The notes under the pieces are model-generated. The model searched no databases. It was not told where the DNA came from and saw only the letters and a program-made list of their open reading frames with translations. Both the position numbers and the translations under genes were made by a program. Positions 51,069 to 63,439 of a stretch of DNA of 64,000 bases are shown here, one piece after another. Within the stretch, counting starts at the first letter, position 1. Each line of letters begins with the position of its first letter. The DNA comes from Jacaranda mimosifolia (lineage: Eukaryota > Streptophyta > Magnoliopsida > Lamiales > Bignoniaceae): NCBI GenBank assembly GCA_018894105.1, contig CM032125.1:27389032-27453031 (forward strand). The letters run 5' to 3'.

Positions 51069-53944
51069 TGTGGCGCCCCCCTTAGGATAACCCCTAAGCT
51101 GAGAAGCCACCAATTCAGACTTAAACTAAAGCATAAAAGATAACCGATAGGTCCCAAAAATTTCAAGAAATCTCCAAAGATAGTACATAGTTCAACTTAA
51201 AAGAACATTACAAGGATACTACATATGCATGCCATAAGTTCCCAAAATAACATTCAAACACATCAGTAGTCTTAAAACCTTAACTCCGATTAGGTGAAAT
51301 TGGTATATACATGCAAAACACCTAATCTATTACAAACGGATCGTTCGGGCCAAGCCATAAGCCCTTGTTCTTCACTTAATCTTGTCTGGGAAGAAAATAA
51401 AAGATAACAAAAAAGGTAAGTCCTTTGGACTTAGTAAGGAGAAGTATAATAAACAGACAAAAGGATCTGTTGAAGAATCAGTAATTCAATAGATTATCAA
51501 CTGGCTCGATATTACAACAAGAAATACAAATATGCCAAAACATAAATATTATCAATTTCAAGAAGTAGAAACATCTCCATCCTTATTACTTCCTGAACAG
51601 AGTACAAACAGATCCTAGCATCATATGCAATTCAAACAAACCCACAGCATAACATGTATATCAAATTCTCCTTATTCTTTCGTAACTGAACAGATACCTA
51701 AGCATGAAAGCTCAGCATATAATAGAAATCCAAGCATGACAACTCTGCACATAACAGATGCCCAAGCATACCGCTCAACACATTACTGATACCCAAGTAT
51801 AATGCTCAGCGCATCACTGACGCTCAAGCATCCCGCTCAGTGCGTCGCAGATATCCAAGCATTCCGCTGGGATTGGCACTCAGCCTATACAGATTTCCCT
51901 GTACATGTATATATATTGTTATAATCAACAAATAATTTGCCGATATGGCCAAACAACAATATACAGAACAATTTAAGTATGCCGGCAAGGCCAAACAGAC
52001 GATATACATAATGATTCAAATATGCCGACAAGGTAAATCAAGAGATATACAGAACGAAATTAAGTGTGCCGACAAGGCAGATCAAGCGGTATGCAGAAAG
52101 AAATTAAGTATACCGAGAAAGCCACAAGTTGTACTGGACAGTAACAGACAATGAAAGTTCTTGGCGCCATAATAGATACAACCAATTTTAACAAAAGCAA
52201 AATCAAGGAAATCCAAGCAAATTAGGAAACATTCACTTCCCAGAAAACAAAAGGGTAAACGGACCCTCACCTGAGCGAGTACAATCAAGCACAAAACAAA
52301 CGAATAGGCACGGTGAACATGAATAGTGAAGATAGTTCATTTCTCAAAACAACGAATAAGTTAGACCCTTACCGGAACAAGTACAAACAAGAACAAATGA
52401 ATAGACACATAGAACATGAATAGCGAAGATAATTCATTTCCCAAAAGAACGAATAAGTTAGACCTTCACCTCAATAGTCACAGAAATCTCGAGCTACTAA
52501 TCCGTAGGATCATGCTCTTCGTAACCTAACCAAAAGAACGAACTTATTGTCAAAATACTCATTTTGACCTTTTAACCATAATTTGACAGATAGTATTCCA
52601 TCATCGATCGATAGACCATTAATGTTATATTTGATGATTCAGTTTCGATATCATGAAGAGGTAACATACTAATTATGCCGATAATATCGGAATATTTACG
52701 AGAATCATAGTTGCTCCAGTAAAGGAATAAAATTGGATCCTTAAATTATATAATTATCCTTGCAACGCTATACAAAGTTGATTATATCCGTCCAACTATT
52801 ATTAATAATCCAAGTTTTATCATTTAGTGCTCAATTATACAAAATTATGGTTTTATCATGTAATTAAATTATTTAACCAAGATTATCATATAATATAATA
52901 AATTCAGGTCCACTAAGCTTATATAAATATACATGCATGTCTCATATCCTGATCTTGTATCACAATCTTCCATATTTACTACAAAATACATGAATTGAGC
53001 AAAATAATCTCAAGAACATCATTAATGTATCAAATCCCAATTCCAACTCATATATGCCAAATCTTGATATTAGGGCACAATCATTACAAACCAACTTTGC
53101 ATGCATGACCATAGCGACGAGGCGAGTACATTGCCTCTAAACCACCGTTGCGCTGCCGTGCACTACCATCGGAATAGTTCACTACATCCACCAATAGAAG
53201 CATCTCAACACCACCATGCAAATGGCCAACTCAATTTCAAGTTCTGCTGTCGAATTGGACATCAATTGAAGTTTCAGACTCCAACGCCACCACTCGCCGC
53301 CACTGCCCATTTTTCCAAATCTCATCGGCTCCGGTGGGTGAAATGGGAAAGTAAGGGTATCTAGTTGTTCCTTGAGCTGAGAGCTACAAGAATCACAACC
53401 TAGATCAAAGCTTCCGTTGCTGCTCCATCGTGCCCACCACTCATCGCCGTGGCTCAATTTCAGCCTTCGATTTCACAACGACCCATCGGTCGAATTTCAT
53501 TGCATGTTACACCGAGGTAAAGAAGAGTTTGGCTAGGTTGGTTTTCTTGTATCGACCGTCGCCGAGGATGATTGCCGGAGAGGAAGCGAGAAGGTGCGCG
53601 GGTGAGAATGAAGAAAAAATAAGGGAGGAGGGGAATTGTATTTAAAGGCAATTTTTGGAAATCCCAAATTGACCCCCAAGATTTATCTCAATCTTTGAAT
53701 TAGACCCCCGTAAGTTAATTCAGCTTTCAATTAAGTCCCTCGGCTGATGAGTGCATGACATTGACCTAGTTGACCCAAAATAATTTCATGTTGACCCCCA
53801 AAACTTTTAAATGTTGTTCAATTAAGTCTTTCCCTATTCATATTTTAAGCCCAAAACTTTCAAAATTGAATAAAAATTAATAAAATTCGCAAAAATAATA
53901 TTAAATATAACTCCACTAATTATATGATTTCTAGGGGTGTTACA
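51069..53944 (+). mobile_element. Solo LTR candidate, Ty3-type, 2.9 kb
   Basis: The insert starts TGTGGCGCCCCCC and ends AGGGGTGTTACA, giving TG...CA ends with a short imperfect inverted repeat. The flanking 5-mers ATATT (51064-51068) and ATGTT (53945-53949) match at four of five. It contains GGTAAGTCCTTTGGACTTAG and GCCGACAAGG repeats, the kind of words I associate with long LTRs of Tekay/Del-type chromoviruses. No gag-pol is present, which fits LTR-LTR recombination. The family assignment is from memory and tentative. Confidence 0.6.
51690..52135. repeat. Two short tandem arrays inside the solo LTR
   Basis: At 51700-51870 a unit of about 30 bp (CCAAGCAT.CCGCTCAGC.CAT) repeats about five times. 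At 51935-52130 a unit of about 50 bp (TATGCCG(A/G)CAAGGC...ATATACAGAA) repeats about four times. Confidence 0.75.
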
Positions 53945-53984
53945 ATGTTGCTCTAGGGAAATATAACCAAACATTCCCATAGTA

Positions 53985-54425
53985 TTTTAACATATTATTT
54001 ATTGTATTTTTATGGCACATTACTATATTATATAAAGAAATTTTTATGGCATTTTAATATGTCATTTATTATATTTCCTATGGCATTTTAACATGTCGTG
54101 GAAAGAATTTTTTTATGGCATTTTAGTATGTTACTACATGCATCTTTTGTGGCATATTACCATGACTTTAACAAAAAAATTGTGACATTTTGAGATGTCA
54201 TTCAATGCACTTTTTGTGATATTTTAAAATGTCATTTAATGCATTTTTTGTTGTGTTTTATTAATGCTACAATATGATTAAAATAGTGATATTTAAACCT
54301 TTAGGTACACTGCTATAAATGGCACTTCTAGAAAATATCATTAAATATGGAATTGTTACTATAACATTATTTAAATGACACTTTTTAATGCCTCTAAAGG
54401 TTATTTTTCTTGTAGTGACACCTTA
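53985..54425. other. Repeat-rich intergenic; possible CACTA-type right end
   Basis: ATGGCATTTTAACATGTC-like words repeat several times. The tract ends in TTTTTCTTGTAGTG at about 54416, a typical right terminus of small CACTA elements, but the matching CACTA left end was not located. No gene seen. Confidence 0.4.
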
Positions 54426-54429
54426 TTGT

Positions 54430-54868
54430 ACACCTTGAATATAGTGGATTTCTTGGAATTTAGTTGAGAGAATTGTGGAATCTTCTTCAAAGTCTATCTT
54501 GCTTCAGTGTAGACTTTATCGTGATTTGTTGTCGTGTCTTTGATTTCTTGAGATGACCTCTATTTATACTTGCAATACATGAGTTTTTGTCTCAATTATT
54601 TGATGAAGTGGCACGATTTGATTGACCCTCCATAATTTAATTGATATTTATTTTTTTAATCACAGGATGTGATTTGGATTACCAAAAATCTCCATTTGCT
54701 TCCTTGTTTTGCAAGATATGATTTGTTTGTCTCGCATGCCTTAATTTCACATATGACAATATTTAATTGATTTATCCACCAATTTAATTTTTTATTTAAT
54801 TTTAGAATTCAATCTGAAAAAATAAATAAAAAGTTGATGAATTGACCAACAAAATTGCTATGTCTACG
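54430..54868 (-). mobile_element. Solo or truncated LTR of the TR-GAG family
   Basis: The reverse complement begins GTAGACATAGCAATTTTGTTG and continues with AGATTGAATTCTAAAATTAAAT, ATGCGAGACAAAC and CATATCTTGCAAAA. This follows the LTRs at 41193 and 43671 in the same order. No internal region is attached. The left border is approximate. Confidence 0.7.
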
Positions 54869-54869
54869 A

Positions 54870-55535
54870 TAGTGTTACATGAAAAAAAATGTCACAAAGA
54901 GATAAGAGTATATGTATATAAATAATTACGAAATTTACAAGTATAAATATTCTTATCATTAATGTATTACGTAAATTAACTACTTGGTATATTTTAATGC
55001 ATTCATTAAATTAATCATATTTAAAAAAATTCAAAAAATAAATTTTTGTCATTTTTTTCTCTCCTCACCCATACATGATGTTTGTTTTCTATCCATTTTT
55101 CTCCAATTTATTATGTTTTCTATCTCCGAATTTAGTCTGTTCGATTCATTTTAAATGTATGATTTCATATAAGAAATCCAAGCTGATATAATTTATTTTT
55201 TAGAAAAATAAAGAGTTTCTAACTTATTTTTAAGATCTTAATAATTTTTCTTAATTTTAATCATATTTATAATTATCAAATTGCCATTCTTAACATTTTA
55301 TAAGCTCCAAAATTTTATTTATCTAAATACTTTAAAAGCTTATTTTCCCTTGTTATTTTTCTATATGACTTAACTGCAACCTTTTCACTGAATACTGACT
55401 TAGGAATTTAAGGCAGTGATTGCTTGTGGAAAAAAATCTCAAAATTCATGTCTCTAAAATCAGAAAAATACGAAGGTCAAGATTGATTATGAAACCCATC
55501 TCCATTTTTTTGTGAAATGTGAAATCAACCACTCC

Positions 55536-55579
<44 letters not shown>

Positions 55580-56480
55580 TTTTTCCTCTCACCCCTATCC
55601 TATTACAAATTTCTACCCCCAATATGTCTCAATTTTTAATGATGAATTAAAAAAAATATTTTTATAAATTTTTTTTAATGAAATAAAAAAAATCAATAAC
55701 AAAAAATTGAATTATTTACGTTTATCATTTTTTAATTAATCTTATTAATTTGAAACTTATTAAAACTATATTCATGAAAATTTACAAAAACTTTTTCTTT
55801 GTCTAGAGTTTGATTTTTCTTAATTTAGAAAAAAATATTTGATTGTTCATTTGTAATAAATTATCAAAAATATGAAATATATTAAATCTATCTTTTATTT
55901 AATTTTTTTTAACTATTCTCAATCTCAAACAAATCAAAAATACAAATCTCATAAAATAATTTCATTATCTTAAATATATCTCACAAATAAATTAACAAAT
56001 TAATTCATTGTCTATTTTTAAACAATGACCAAAAAATACAATTTATTAAATTTATAAACTATTTAATTTTAAATATCCTCAATTTTAAACAAACCAAAAA
56101 CCAAAACTTATAGAACAATCTTATCCTCTCAAATAAATCTCACAAATAATTTCACAATCATTCACATCAATCCATCACATTACTATAAATTCTATAATTA
56201 TTACACTTTATCTCATAACCAATCACAACCTCATTTTTCAATCCCATACCTATAAACTACCAATACAACTCCAAAATTTCAAAAACATGAAAAATCATAT
56301 ATTGATTCACAAGCAATCACTGCCTAAGAGTTTTTGCTGGACTCTCCCAACAATCTCTAACCGTGTGTTGTGTTTTAGGTGCAAGGTCCCACAATCCAAC
56401 CATGTTAAAGGACGTAGATGTGTGACAATTAGGCGAATAGAAATAAATTAAGTTCAAATTTGACCTATTTGGACAGCTTA
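54870..56480. other. Intergenic, no gene seen; (CT)n(CA)n tract
   Basis: AT-rich sequence with a compound (CT)n(CA)n microsatellite at 55531-55579. Words such as TTAATTTTAAATATCCTCAATTTTAAAC recur at about 150-180 bp spacing between 55830 and 56110, a diverged local duplication. Confidence 0.55.
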
Positions 56481-56489
56481 GATCACCAA

Positions 56490-57350
56490 TTGAAATTAAA
56501 GATCCAAAATAAACACCATTGGACAAGTTGTTACAAAAAATTAAACAACTTTAATTCCAAGTGGCAATTAAAAAGAGGATACTAGTTATACTTTAAAGTT
56601 CAGGGAAGACAGGGGCTCGCTTGAAGACGGATTACATCTAATTAATTAATTATTATCTCATACCAACTGAAATCACTAAAATAAAAAAAAGGTAAGTTAG
56701 TGACAAAATAATGAGTAACAATATAAAAGTTGTCACTAATTATTTATATTAGGTGACAAACGATTTTGTTTTGTTACCTTAATGATTTTAACAAACTAAA
56801 TAGTGACACTAATAGTGTTCAAGTTGTCACAATTGACAATTAATGACACCCATATGGTGATAATTTAATGATAATAAAAATTTTGTTACGGAGATTGTTA
56901 CTAAAGAGGTGTTACTAATTATCAATGGTAATAGCATAAAATATTAGTTTTCGTCACTAATGAGCCATATTATGACAAAACAAAAATTATTGCCACTTAA
57001 AAAATATCATTAGTGACAAAATAAAAGCTATTGTCACTTTTTTTTTTTTTTTTTTTTATCCAGGAAGCTATTGTCACTTGATACATATTATTAGTGATAA
57101 TTTTTATATAATCACTTATTAATTTGTCATTAATATAATATTTTTTTGTAGTGAATTGAAGATCCAAAATATACCGTTGGACAAGTTGTCACCAAAATTA
57201 TAACAACTTTAATCTCCAGAAGTAGTTAAAAAGAGGATATTAATTATACTTTAAAGTTCGAATTGGGGTAGACAGGGGCTGGTTTGAAGACTGATTAGAT
57301 CTAATTTTGAAGACAGATTACATTTAGTTAATTGATTATTATTTCATAGC
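56490..57350. repeat. Direct duplication interrupted by a CACTA-type MITE
   Basis: The sequences 56490-56673 and 57154-57350 share GATCCAAAATA, CATTGGACAAGTTGT / CGTTGGACAAGTTGT, AAAAAGAGGATA and TATACTTTAAAGTTC in order, then AGACAGGGGCT. The MITE at 56674-57153 lies exactly between them. Confidence 0.75.
56674..57153. mobile_element. CACTA-type MITE, 480 bp
   Basis: Starts CACTAAAATAAAAAAAAGG and ends TATTTTTTTGTAGTG. A perfect 3-bp TSD, AAT, lies at 56671-56673 and 57154-57156. The interior repeats GTGACAA/TTGTCAC words in both orientations. A (T)n tract near 57037 is followed by a copy of GCTATTGTCACTT. Confidence 0.8.
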
Positions 57351-57906
57351 TAGTCTTGTGATCTGGCACGCAATATTAACATAACAGCTCAAATTATGTA
57401 AGTATGCATGGAATTCAAGAAAAAACTAATAAAATAATTTTTTTATAAATTTGACATTTAGTAAATTATATAATTAAAATAATTAACTTTGTAATGTAAG
57501 TAGTTAATAATTTTTTTAAGTAGTACGATGAGATAAAATTTTGAAAAGTATGAATTCGTACTTCATTAATTTCGCTACACCCGTCTTCACATTATATGGT
57601 TTCTGGATATCGATTTATAAAATATATCTATAAAAACGTATTTTAATTTAATATATTTGATATTTTGCTGGAGAATTTTTCTAGCGGACTTTGTGATGGA
57701 TATTCCGCTAAAGAAGTGCTTTTTTTTTTTTTTTTTTTCCAGATGGAGTATTTGTCTGAGATTCTGTCAAATAATTTTGATATTTAAAAGTGTTTTAATA
57801 AAATAAGATCTTGAGACTTATATAATATTGCAATTATAATTTTATAATTAATTAATATATATAGTTAGAATTAAGCATTTCTTAAAAACTTTTAAGTCAA
57901 AACTCC

Positions 57907-58305
57907 CACTATAAGAAAATATTTCTTGACTAATAGAAAATTTGTGACAAAAAGTGTCTCATCACAATTTGAAGACAATTGTGAAGGATTTTTGATGGAC
58001 TACTAACAAATTATTTTTAAAAAAAGGAGCAAAAATATATACTAATAATGATACTTGTGATGAATATTAGTCTATGAATGGTTCGTCACAAATTTTATAA
58101 TTTTAAATATGATTTTATGATTGAATGTTGACGCTTAATGGAAATTCCATCACAAAATTAATTCTCTAAAATATATTTTATTTTCATCACAGAACTAATT
58201 AATGATGAAAATATACTAACAAATTTGTGAAATAAATCTATCACATAAGCATGTTTTATGACAAATTTTATTAAATTTGTTATGAATTTTTTAGTTAGCA
58301 TAGTG
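57907..58305. mobile_element. CACTA-type MITE, 399 bp
   Basis: Starts CACTATAAGAAAATATTT and ends TTTTTTAGTTAGCATAGTG. The flanking 3-mers are TCC and TCT, one mismatch. The interior has TTTGTGACAAA/TTTGTCATAAA inverted words. Non-coding. Confidence 0.65.
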
Positions 58306-58725
58306 TCTGTATTTTTCTAAAGATGTTTACAAAATTCAAATATCGTATTTGAAGAGCTTATAAATTCTTTTGCTTAAAGAAAAAAAAAATCAAATTTTCT
58401 ATAATATTTTATTAATTTTTAAATATTTTACTAAATATCATGAGAACTTTTATTAGCTCACCCGAACACTCCCGTAGTCAAGAGATTTGAGTTAACAAAT
58501 GAAATATAATCCTCCACATACAAATATTACTGGGCGGGCATCCCGCATCCTGATCATGTGATTGTGTAATAATCGTTATATGCCGTAATGCAAAACCAAT
58601 AATAGTTAAAAAAAAACAAGGAATAGAAAATTTTCCAGCCATTTCATTAGGGTTAAAGATATATTGAAGATCCTCACTTAGACACCATATTTCATTTTAT
58701 ATTCCTATGTCTACAGCAATTCATC

Positions 58726-58733
58726 TATATAAA
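58726..58733 (+). promoter_or_regulatory. TATA box of dirigent copy 2
   Basis: TATATAAA, 55 bp upstream of the ATG at 58788. The 200 bp upstream match the upstream region of copy 1 (ATATAATCCTCCA, AATTTTCC, TTCATTTTATATTCC). Confidence 0.65.
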
Positions 58734-58787
58734 CATACACACACTGGGATTCTTTCATTGACACAGAGAGGGGAAACGGTGGTAAAT

Positions 58788-59408
58788 ATGTTGTCTGTTT
58801 TGATGCTTTTCTCATTGGCCATAGCCATGGCAGATGTCCACGCCAATGACAACGTTATAGTCATGCCAGATTCAGGCTCTTGTGCCAGTATTAAGACAAG
58901 TCCCAGATCAGTGGAATAATGGTTCCAAAAACTCAACCAAGCAAAGGAGATCAGGACAAAGCTTCATTTCTATTTCCAGGCTGTTTTCAGTGGCGACAAC
59001 CCCACTGTCTATAAGGTGGCTGAATCCGAGATTAATTGGATCTCTGTCACAACTTTCGGGCTAATCAGCATGGTCGACAATTTTTTGACTGTCGGGCCTG
59101 AGCCCGATTCACAAGTCGTGGGACGGGCTCCGGGGACCATTGGTTCTGCTGACTTGCTCGATAAGGCAATCCAGATGGGCCTGAATGTCGTCTTCACGGA
59201 GGGCAAGTACAATGGTAGCATCATCAGTATTTTGGGGAGAAATCCTGTACACCTTAAAGATCGTGAGTTGCCTATTGTTGGTGGTACTGGAGTATTCCGG
59301 ATGGCCCGTGGGATTGCACTTAGTAATACTTACTCTTTCGACGTGAACACGAAATATGGTGTTCAAGAATATACTATATATATATCACTCATTATTCAGT
59401 ATGATTGA
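58788..59408 (+). pseudogene. Dirigent protein gene with a single nonsense codon
   Basis: The ATG at 58788 starts a clear signal peptide (MLSVLMLFSLAIAMADVHA) followed by about 22 residues. The frame is then stopped by TAA at 58917-58919, where copy 1 has GAA (Glu) before Trp. The same frame continues to TGA at 59406-59408 with a complete dirigent core (TKLHFYFQAVFSGDNPTVY, GRAPGTIGSADL, LPIVGGTGVFRMARGIA). The last dozen residues differ from copy 1 because a short (TA)n expansion shifts the end. Only this one stop blocks a protein of about 206 aa. An ATG-initiated 43-residue secreted peptide is the predicted product. Confidence 0.88.
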
Positions 59409-59864
59409 TCGATGGAGTACCTATATTTGTGCAACAAATTTGTATGATTCGACTTTTTTCAAGCTCAAGATTGTATTTTATACAATGAGATATGAGATTT
59501 GTGAATTTGATGCTTTGATATTGTTGATAGTAATTCTTATTTTATCTCAATATGAATTAATATTTAAAAATTGATCACTACGTTGTCACTAATTGTCAGT
59601 AACGACAACTTGAATACTACCCTTATAATTATTAAATTTGTAAAAATTATATAAAATGATAAAATAAATTTTTTTGTCACTTAATATATATAATTAGTAA
59701 CAAAATTTATGTTATCACTTACTATTTTATCACTAATATTCTTCGTTCTTGCAATGATACTCTAATCTATTTCAAGAGCAACGATGCATGGTTGATAAAA
59801 AAACCATATAAGTAAATTAACTTCTCCTATCTATGAATTATTTCAGCAATACTTATTATTATTT

Positions 59865-60300
59865 TTTTTGAGAACTCTATTAAAATGAAAATTATTTTTA
59901 GGCATATTGAAAACTAGTTATAATTACATCAAAAATATTTATTAGCATTATATATCCCAAACCTCAACTCATCAAATTCAGCATCAAAGTTACACATTTA
60001 TCAGGATTAAACTTGTAAAAATTATTATAAAGATAACATAAAAAAATTATGTACAAGCTCATAGGATTTTTACAAGTTGTTCTTGCAATTTTTCTTTTTT
60101 GGAGTTAAGGGAAAAATATTATTAATTGTAAGCTTCTTCAATAAAGGATGATTAGGAGTTGTTAGTTGAACTTGCATTGTGCTTGGCCTTAATAATTATA
60201 AGTAGAGTTAATAGTAGGTTTTGGATTTTTGCACATACAATAATCGAAAACATTAGTATATACACTAACATTAGTATATATACACTATGATTGATTAGTC
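59865..60300. repeat. Segment duplicated from or to 36815-37260
   Basis: Partner of the segment described at 36.8 kb. It lies about 460 bp downstream of the dirigent pseudogene and lacks the (CA)n(TA)n tract. Confidence 0.7.
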
Positions 60301-60719
60301 ATATTATTCCATTTATTAATAGCCACTGAAAGCCAAGAAAAAGCTAATAAAAAATAAAGAAATTGAAAATGTTCATGAGTTGCATGATTGGGCTTCTTTT
60401 CATGAACTTTTTTTAAAATATTGCCACCAACACTAACTTAATTTTGTTTCTCCACTGGGTGGGGTAACAGTTTGTTGGGTTTCGGACGGGTTGAGCAAGA
60501 TTTGGGACCTAATCGAATTCGAACGTCAGATCCACTTTATAATAAATATTAAAATATTTTTTCAAAAATAAATTTATCATAATTTTTAAAATATGAGAAA
60601 ATGATATTATTAAAAAATAACTATATATATAGTTATTTTATAAATTTAAACATCATACATATTTTAGTATTTGAAAAATTACATATTTCAACCATATATG
60701 TTACTTTATATACATTAAA

Positions 60720-62300
60720 CTAGCGTGTGCCCAGTGCGATGTACCGAAAAGAATTTTAATATTGAAATATTTTAATATTTATTTACTTCATGTAATTAAA
60801 AATGAATTGGAATTATTTTTAGTATCTAAATAAATAAAATCTATTACTATTTAAATAAAATAATATAAATATTTCAATTTAAAGATATTATATTTGAAGA
60901 TAATTTGTACTTAAATAAGTTGTGGAATATGAAGAATTGCTAACTCTAAGTTTATAAATTATACAAAAAATTATAAAATAAATGAAAGAATTAAGAAAAT
61001 AAAAGTAGTGTAGAATATTCAACTACATACACTCTTTAAATTATATATGTATATTTATACATATATATTTTGATATAACAAGTAAGCAAATAATATATTT
61101 TTTTTAAATATAAAGTCTTTTTTATATGATTCTTAATGATGTGGAAGTGACAGTTATAATTTTCATGACATTTGAAATTTTTAAATCTTAAGTGTTTTTT
61201 GTTAGAGTAAATATTTAAACCTATCTTTATATTTTATCTATAAAAATAACTTACATCAGGTTATTATTTGATAACTAATTCAATATGCAGCTTGTAACAT
61301 GCAATTTTTATAAACTAAAATATATCTTAATATTCTATACAGCTATGATAAGTAAAATTTGTTTATATTTATTTATGTATATAGTTATTTTATTATTTTT
61401 AAAATTATCAAATAACATATATCATATAGATGAATAAAATAATAAATAAATTTTCAATATTCAATTCAAGATAAAAATCACTTTCTTATATATAGGTTTC
61501 TTTTATAAACATATAGATACGTACAAATAATTAAATGGATACTTACTTTCAATTAAACCTTTTTGATCTAACATTATTAAACCATGTAAAAATATTTTTT
61601 ATGAATCAATATAAGCACAAATATTAAAATAAAGTAGATGATATAATTATAAAATTATTTAATTAAATATATTAAAAAATATAAAAATTGATATTATTTG
61701 ATATTTAAATAGTCATTTAACTAACCTTTGAAAATTTTCAATTAAATAACTTATATATATGTCCCATATTCAAGTAATTGAAAATGAGTTCTATGTAATA
61801 TTGCTAAAAAATTAAAATAATTTAAGTTAATAATATGAAAATAAAGTACATAATTTATAGTTGTTGGAGGAAGTAACTTTTTATATTTGAAATATTCTTC
61901 AGATTAAATTATGTCTTATATTCTATGTGTATAGTTTTATTTAAAAATATTTTACATATCTAAAAATATTATTGTAAAAATAATTAAATTTTAAAATTTT
62001 TGATAAATTAAGCTCTTACATATCAATTAATTTATAATTATTCATTTCTCAAACTTCTAACTCTTTAATAAATATTATGAAATATTATTAAATATATTTA
62101 GAATTTCAAATGAAAGAAAATTATAGATAAGATACAATCATATCAGTTAAAGATAACAATCAATATATAATGAATTTTTTTTAATTGAATTAAAATACTC
62201 AAAATTCTAAGAATTTGCCTTTTGGCCAAAATTGCACAATGAGAATCAAAATTGCATAATTGTGGGTTCCACATCATTGTGCTATATATAATAGTATAGA
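60720..62300 (-). mobile_element. Non-autonomous Helitron, 1581 bp
   Basis: On the minus strand it starts TCTATACTATTATATATAGC and ends GGGCACACGCTAG. The 3' end thus has CTAG preceded by a degenerate hairpin (GGTACATCGCACTGGGCAC). It is inserted between A and T with no TSD, as expected for Helitrons. The interior is AT-rich with no Rep/helicase. The 5' start and the CGTGCGATG-type 3' end match common plant Helitron ends. Confidence 0.78.
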
Positions 62301-62656
62301 TGCATAAATTATTTATTACTATAATATTATTATTTTAATTTATTATATATTATATATGAGTATTATTATACACATATTTTTTCATATATATATATTTATA
62401 TATATAAAACGCATCACATAAGTATGTACACACAGTAAACATATATAATATTATAGTAAATTGGATTTAAGCTAAAAGTTAAAATTCTGAACCCATTTAT
62501 AATATCCAAACTCCTGAAAATCATGAGATGAATTTGGAGCGGATTCAAATTCTACCCGAACGCATTGCCCATCCAACTATATATATTTATATAACTTTCC
62601 TGTGAACCAGCACAGTCTGAAAATTCAAATACTCAAATCTTTGAGAGAAGGAGAGA

Positions 62657-62860
62657 GTGGGAAAGCTGGCCATAATTTTCATGTTTTACACAGTAGCCGT
62701 AGACAATATTTCAGCAGCAGGGACCAATCCTGTTCAAGACCCGGATCCGGTTGAAGAATGGCTCCAGAACCTTAACACCAAGCAAAAGAAAAGGCAATCA
62801 AGCTTCGTTTTAATCAAGCTATGTTGGTTTCAGAATTTTGATAAGAAAAGGAAAGAATTA
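62657..62860 (+). pseudogene. 5' fragment of a third dirigent gene
   Basis: A signal-peptide-like start (GKLAIIFMFYTVAVDNISA) leads to DPVEEWLQNL, matching the N-terminal EEWFQNL of copy 1. The start codon is GTG at 62657 where ATG is expected. A frameshift near 62779 is needed to continue into QAKEKAIKLRF, the counterpart of QAKEIRTKLHF. Similarity then stops and the sequence becomes A-rich and unrelated. The core of the domain is missing, so this is a dead fragment. Confidence 0.7.
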
Positions 62861-62869
62861 GAGAAAAGA

Positions 62870-63435
62870 AAAAAAAAAAAGAAAAAATATAAAATTTTAA
62901 ATTTGTGTGGTTGTTAAAGAAAATAATGAAGAAATGGATGGGGAAAAGAGGGGTTATGAGTATGTTGGAGAATAAAAGAGAGTCCAATTTGCTTTGCCCT
63001 CATTTTCCTCATCATTTTGTGAGAAAAATTCATTTTCCTTAGATACACTATATTTTTTCTTAAATTTTTCTTTTTTTAGTATTTTTCTTACCAACCAAAC
63101 AATTAAAAATATTTTTATTAGCATTTTCTTTTATTTTCCTTACCAAAATCCATGAACCAAACATAGTGTTAGTATAAAATGGGGGGGGGGGGATCATTTT
63201 GGATCATCTATTCCATTCTCTATTTCAACCTGTTGTATTTATGTCAATTGTATATGATTATCAATTAATTATTTTAAAAAAAATATTTAATACATTTGTT
63301 ATATTTTCATGAAATGAAATAGGAGATGGAATAGGAAGTGGAACGGATGATTTAAACCGGGGAACTATTGATGTGTCTGTACGCCTACCTAATACTGCTC
63401 ATTTAAAAAAGAAAAAAAAACCAAAGAAGAGAAAA
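62870..63435. other. Intergenic, no gene seen
   Basis: Contains a run of G at 63181-63192 and GAAAATTCATTTTCCTTA words that suggest a decayed GGTTGGTAAGAAAA-type MITE between about 62950 and 63170. No gene. Confidence 0.4.
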
Positions 63436-63439
63436 GAAT

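Larger units (their letters stand above)
50759..53978. mobile_element. MITE with GGGAATGTTTGG ends, copy 2, split by an insertion
   Basis: The left part 50759-51068 begins GGGAATGTTTGGTTATATTT, and the right part 53945-53978 ends ATAACCAAACATTCCC. Together they match the complete copy at 38233-38571. The 2.9-kb insertion entered at the site corresponding to AACAACGTTGTTC in copy 1. Confidence 0.8.

Noticed and set aside
53101..53651. Open frames in the GC-richer part of the solo-LTR candidate
   Set aside because: Frames are open on both strands with low-complexity His/Pro/Ser/Arg content and no domain. Such tracts are usual in long LTRs.
50641..54425. A large CACTA element ending TTCTTGTAGTG at 54416
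   Set aside because: The only nearby candidate left end (CACTATAGTC at about 50642) does not match the subterminal sequence of the right end.
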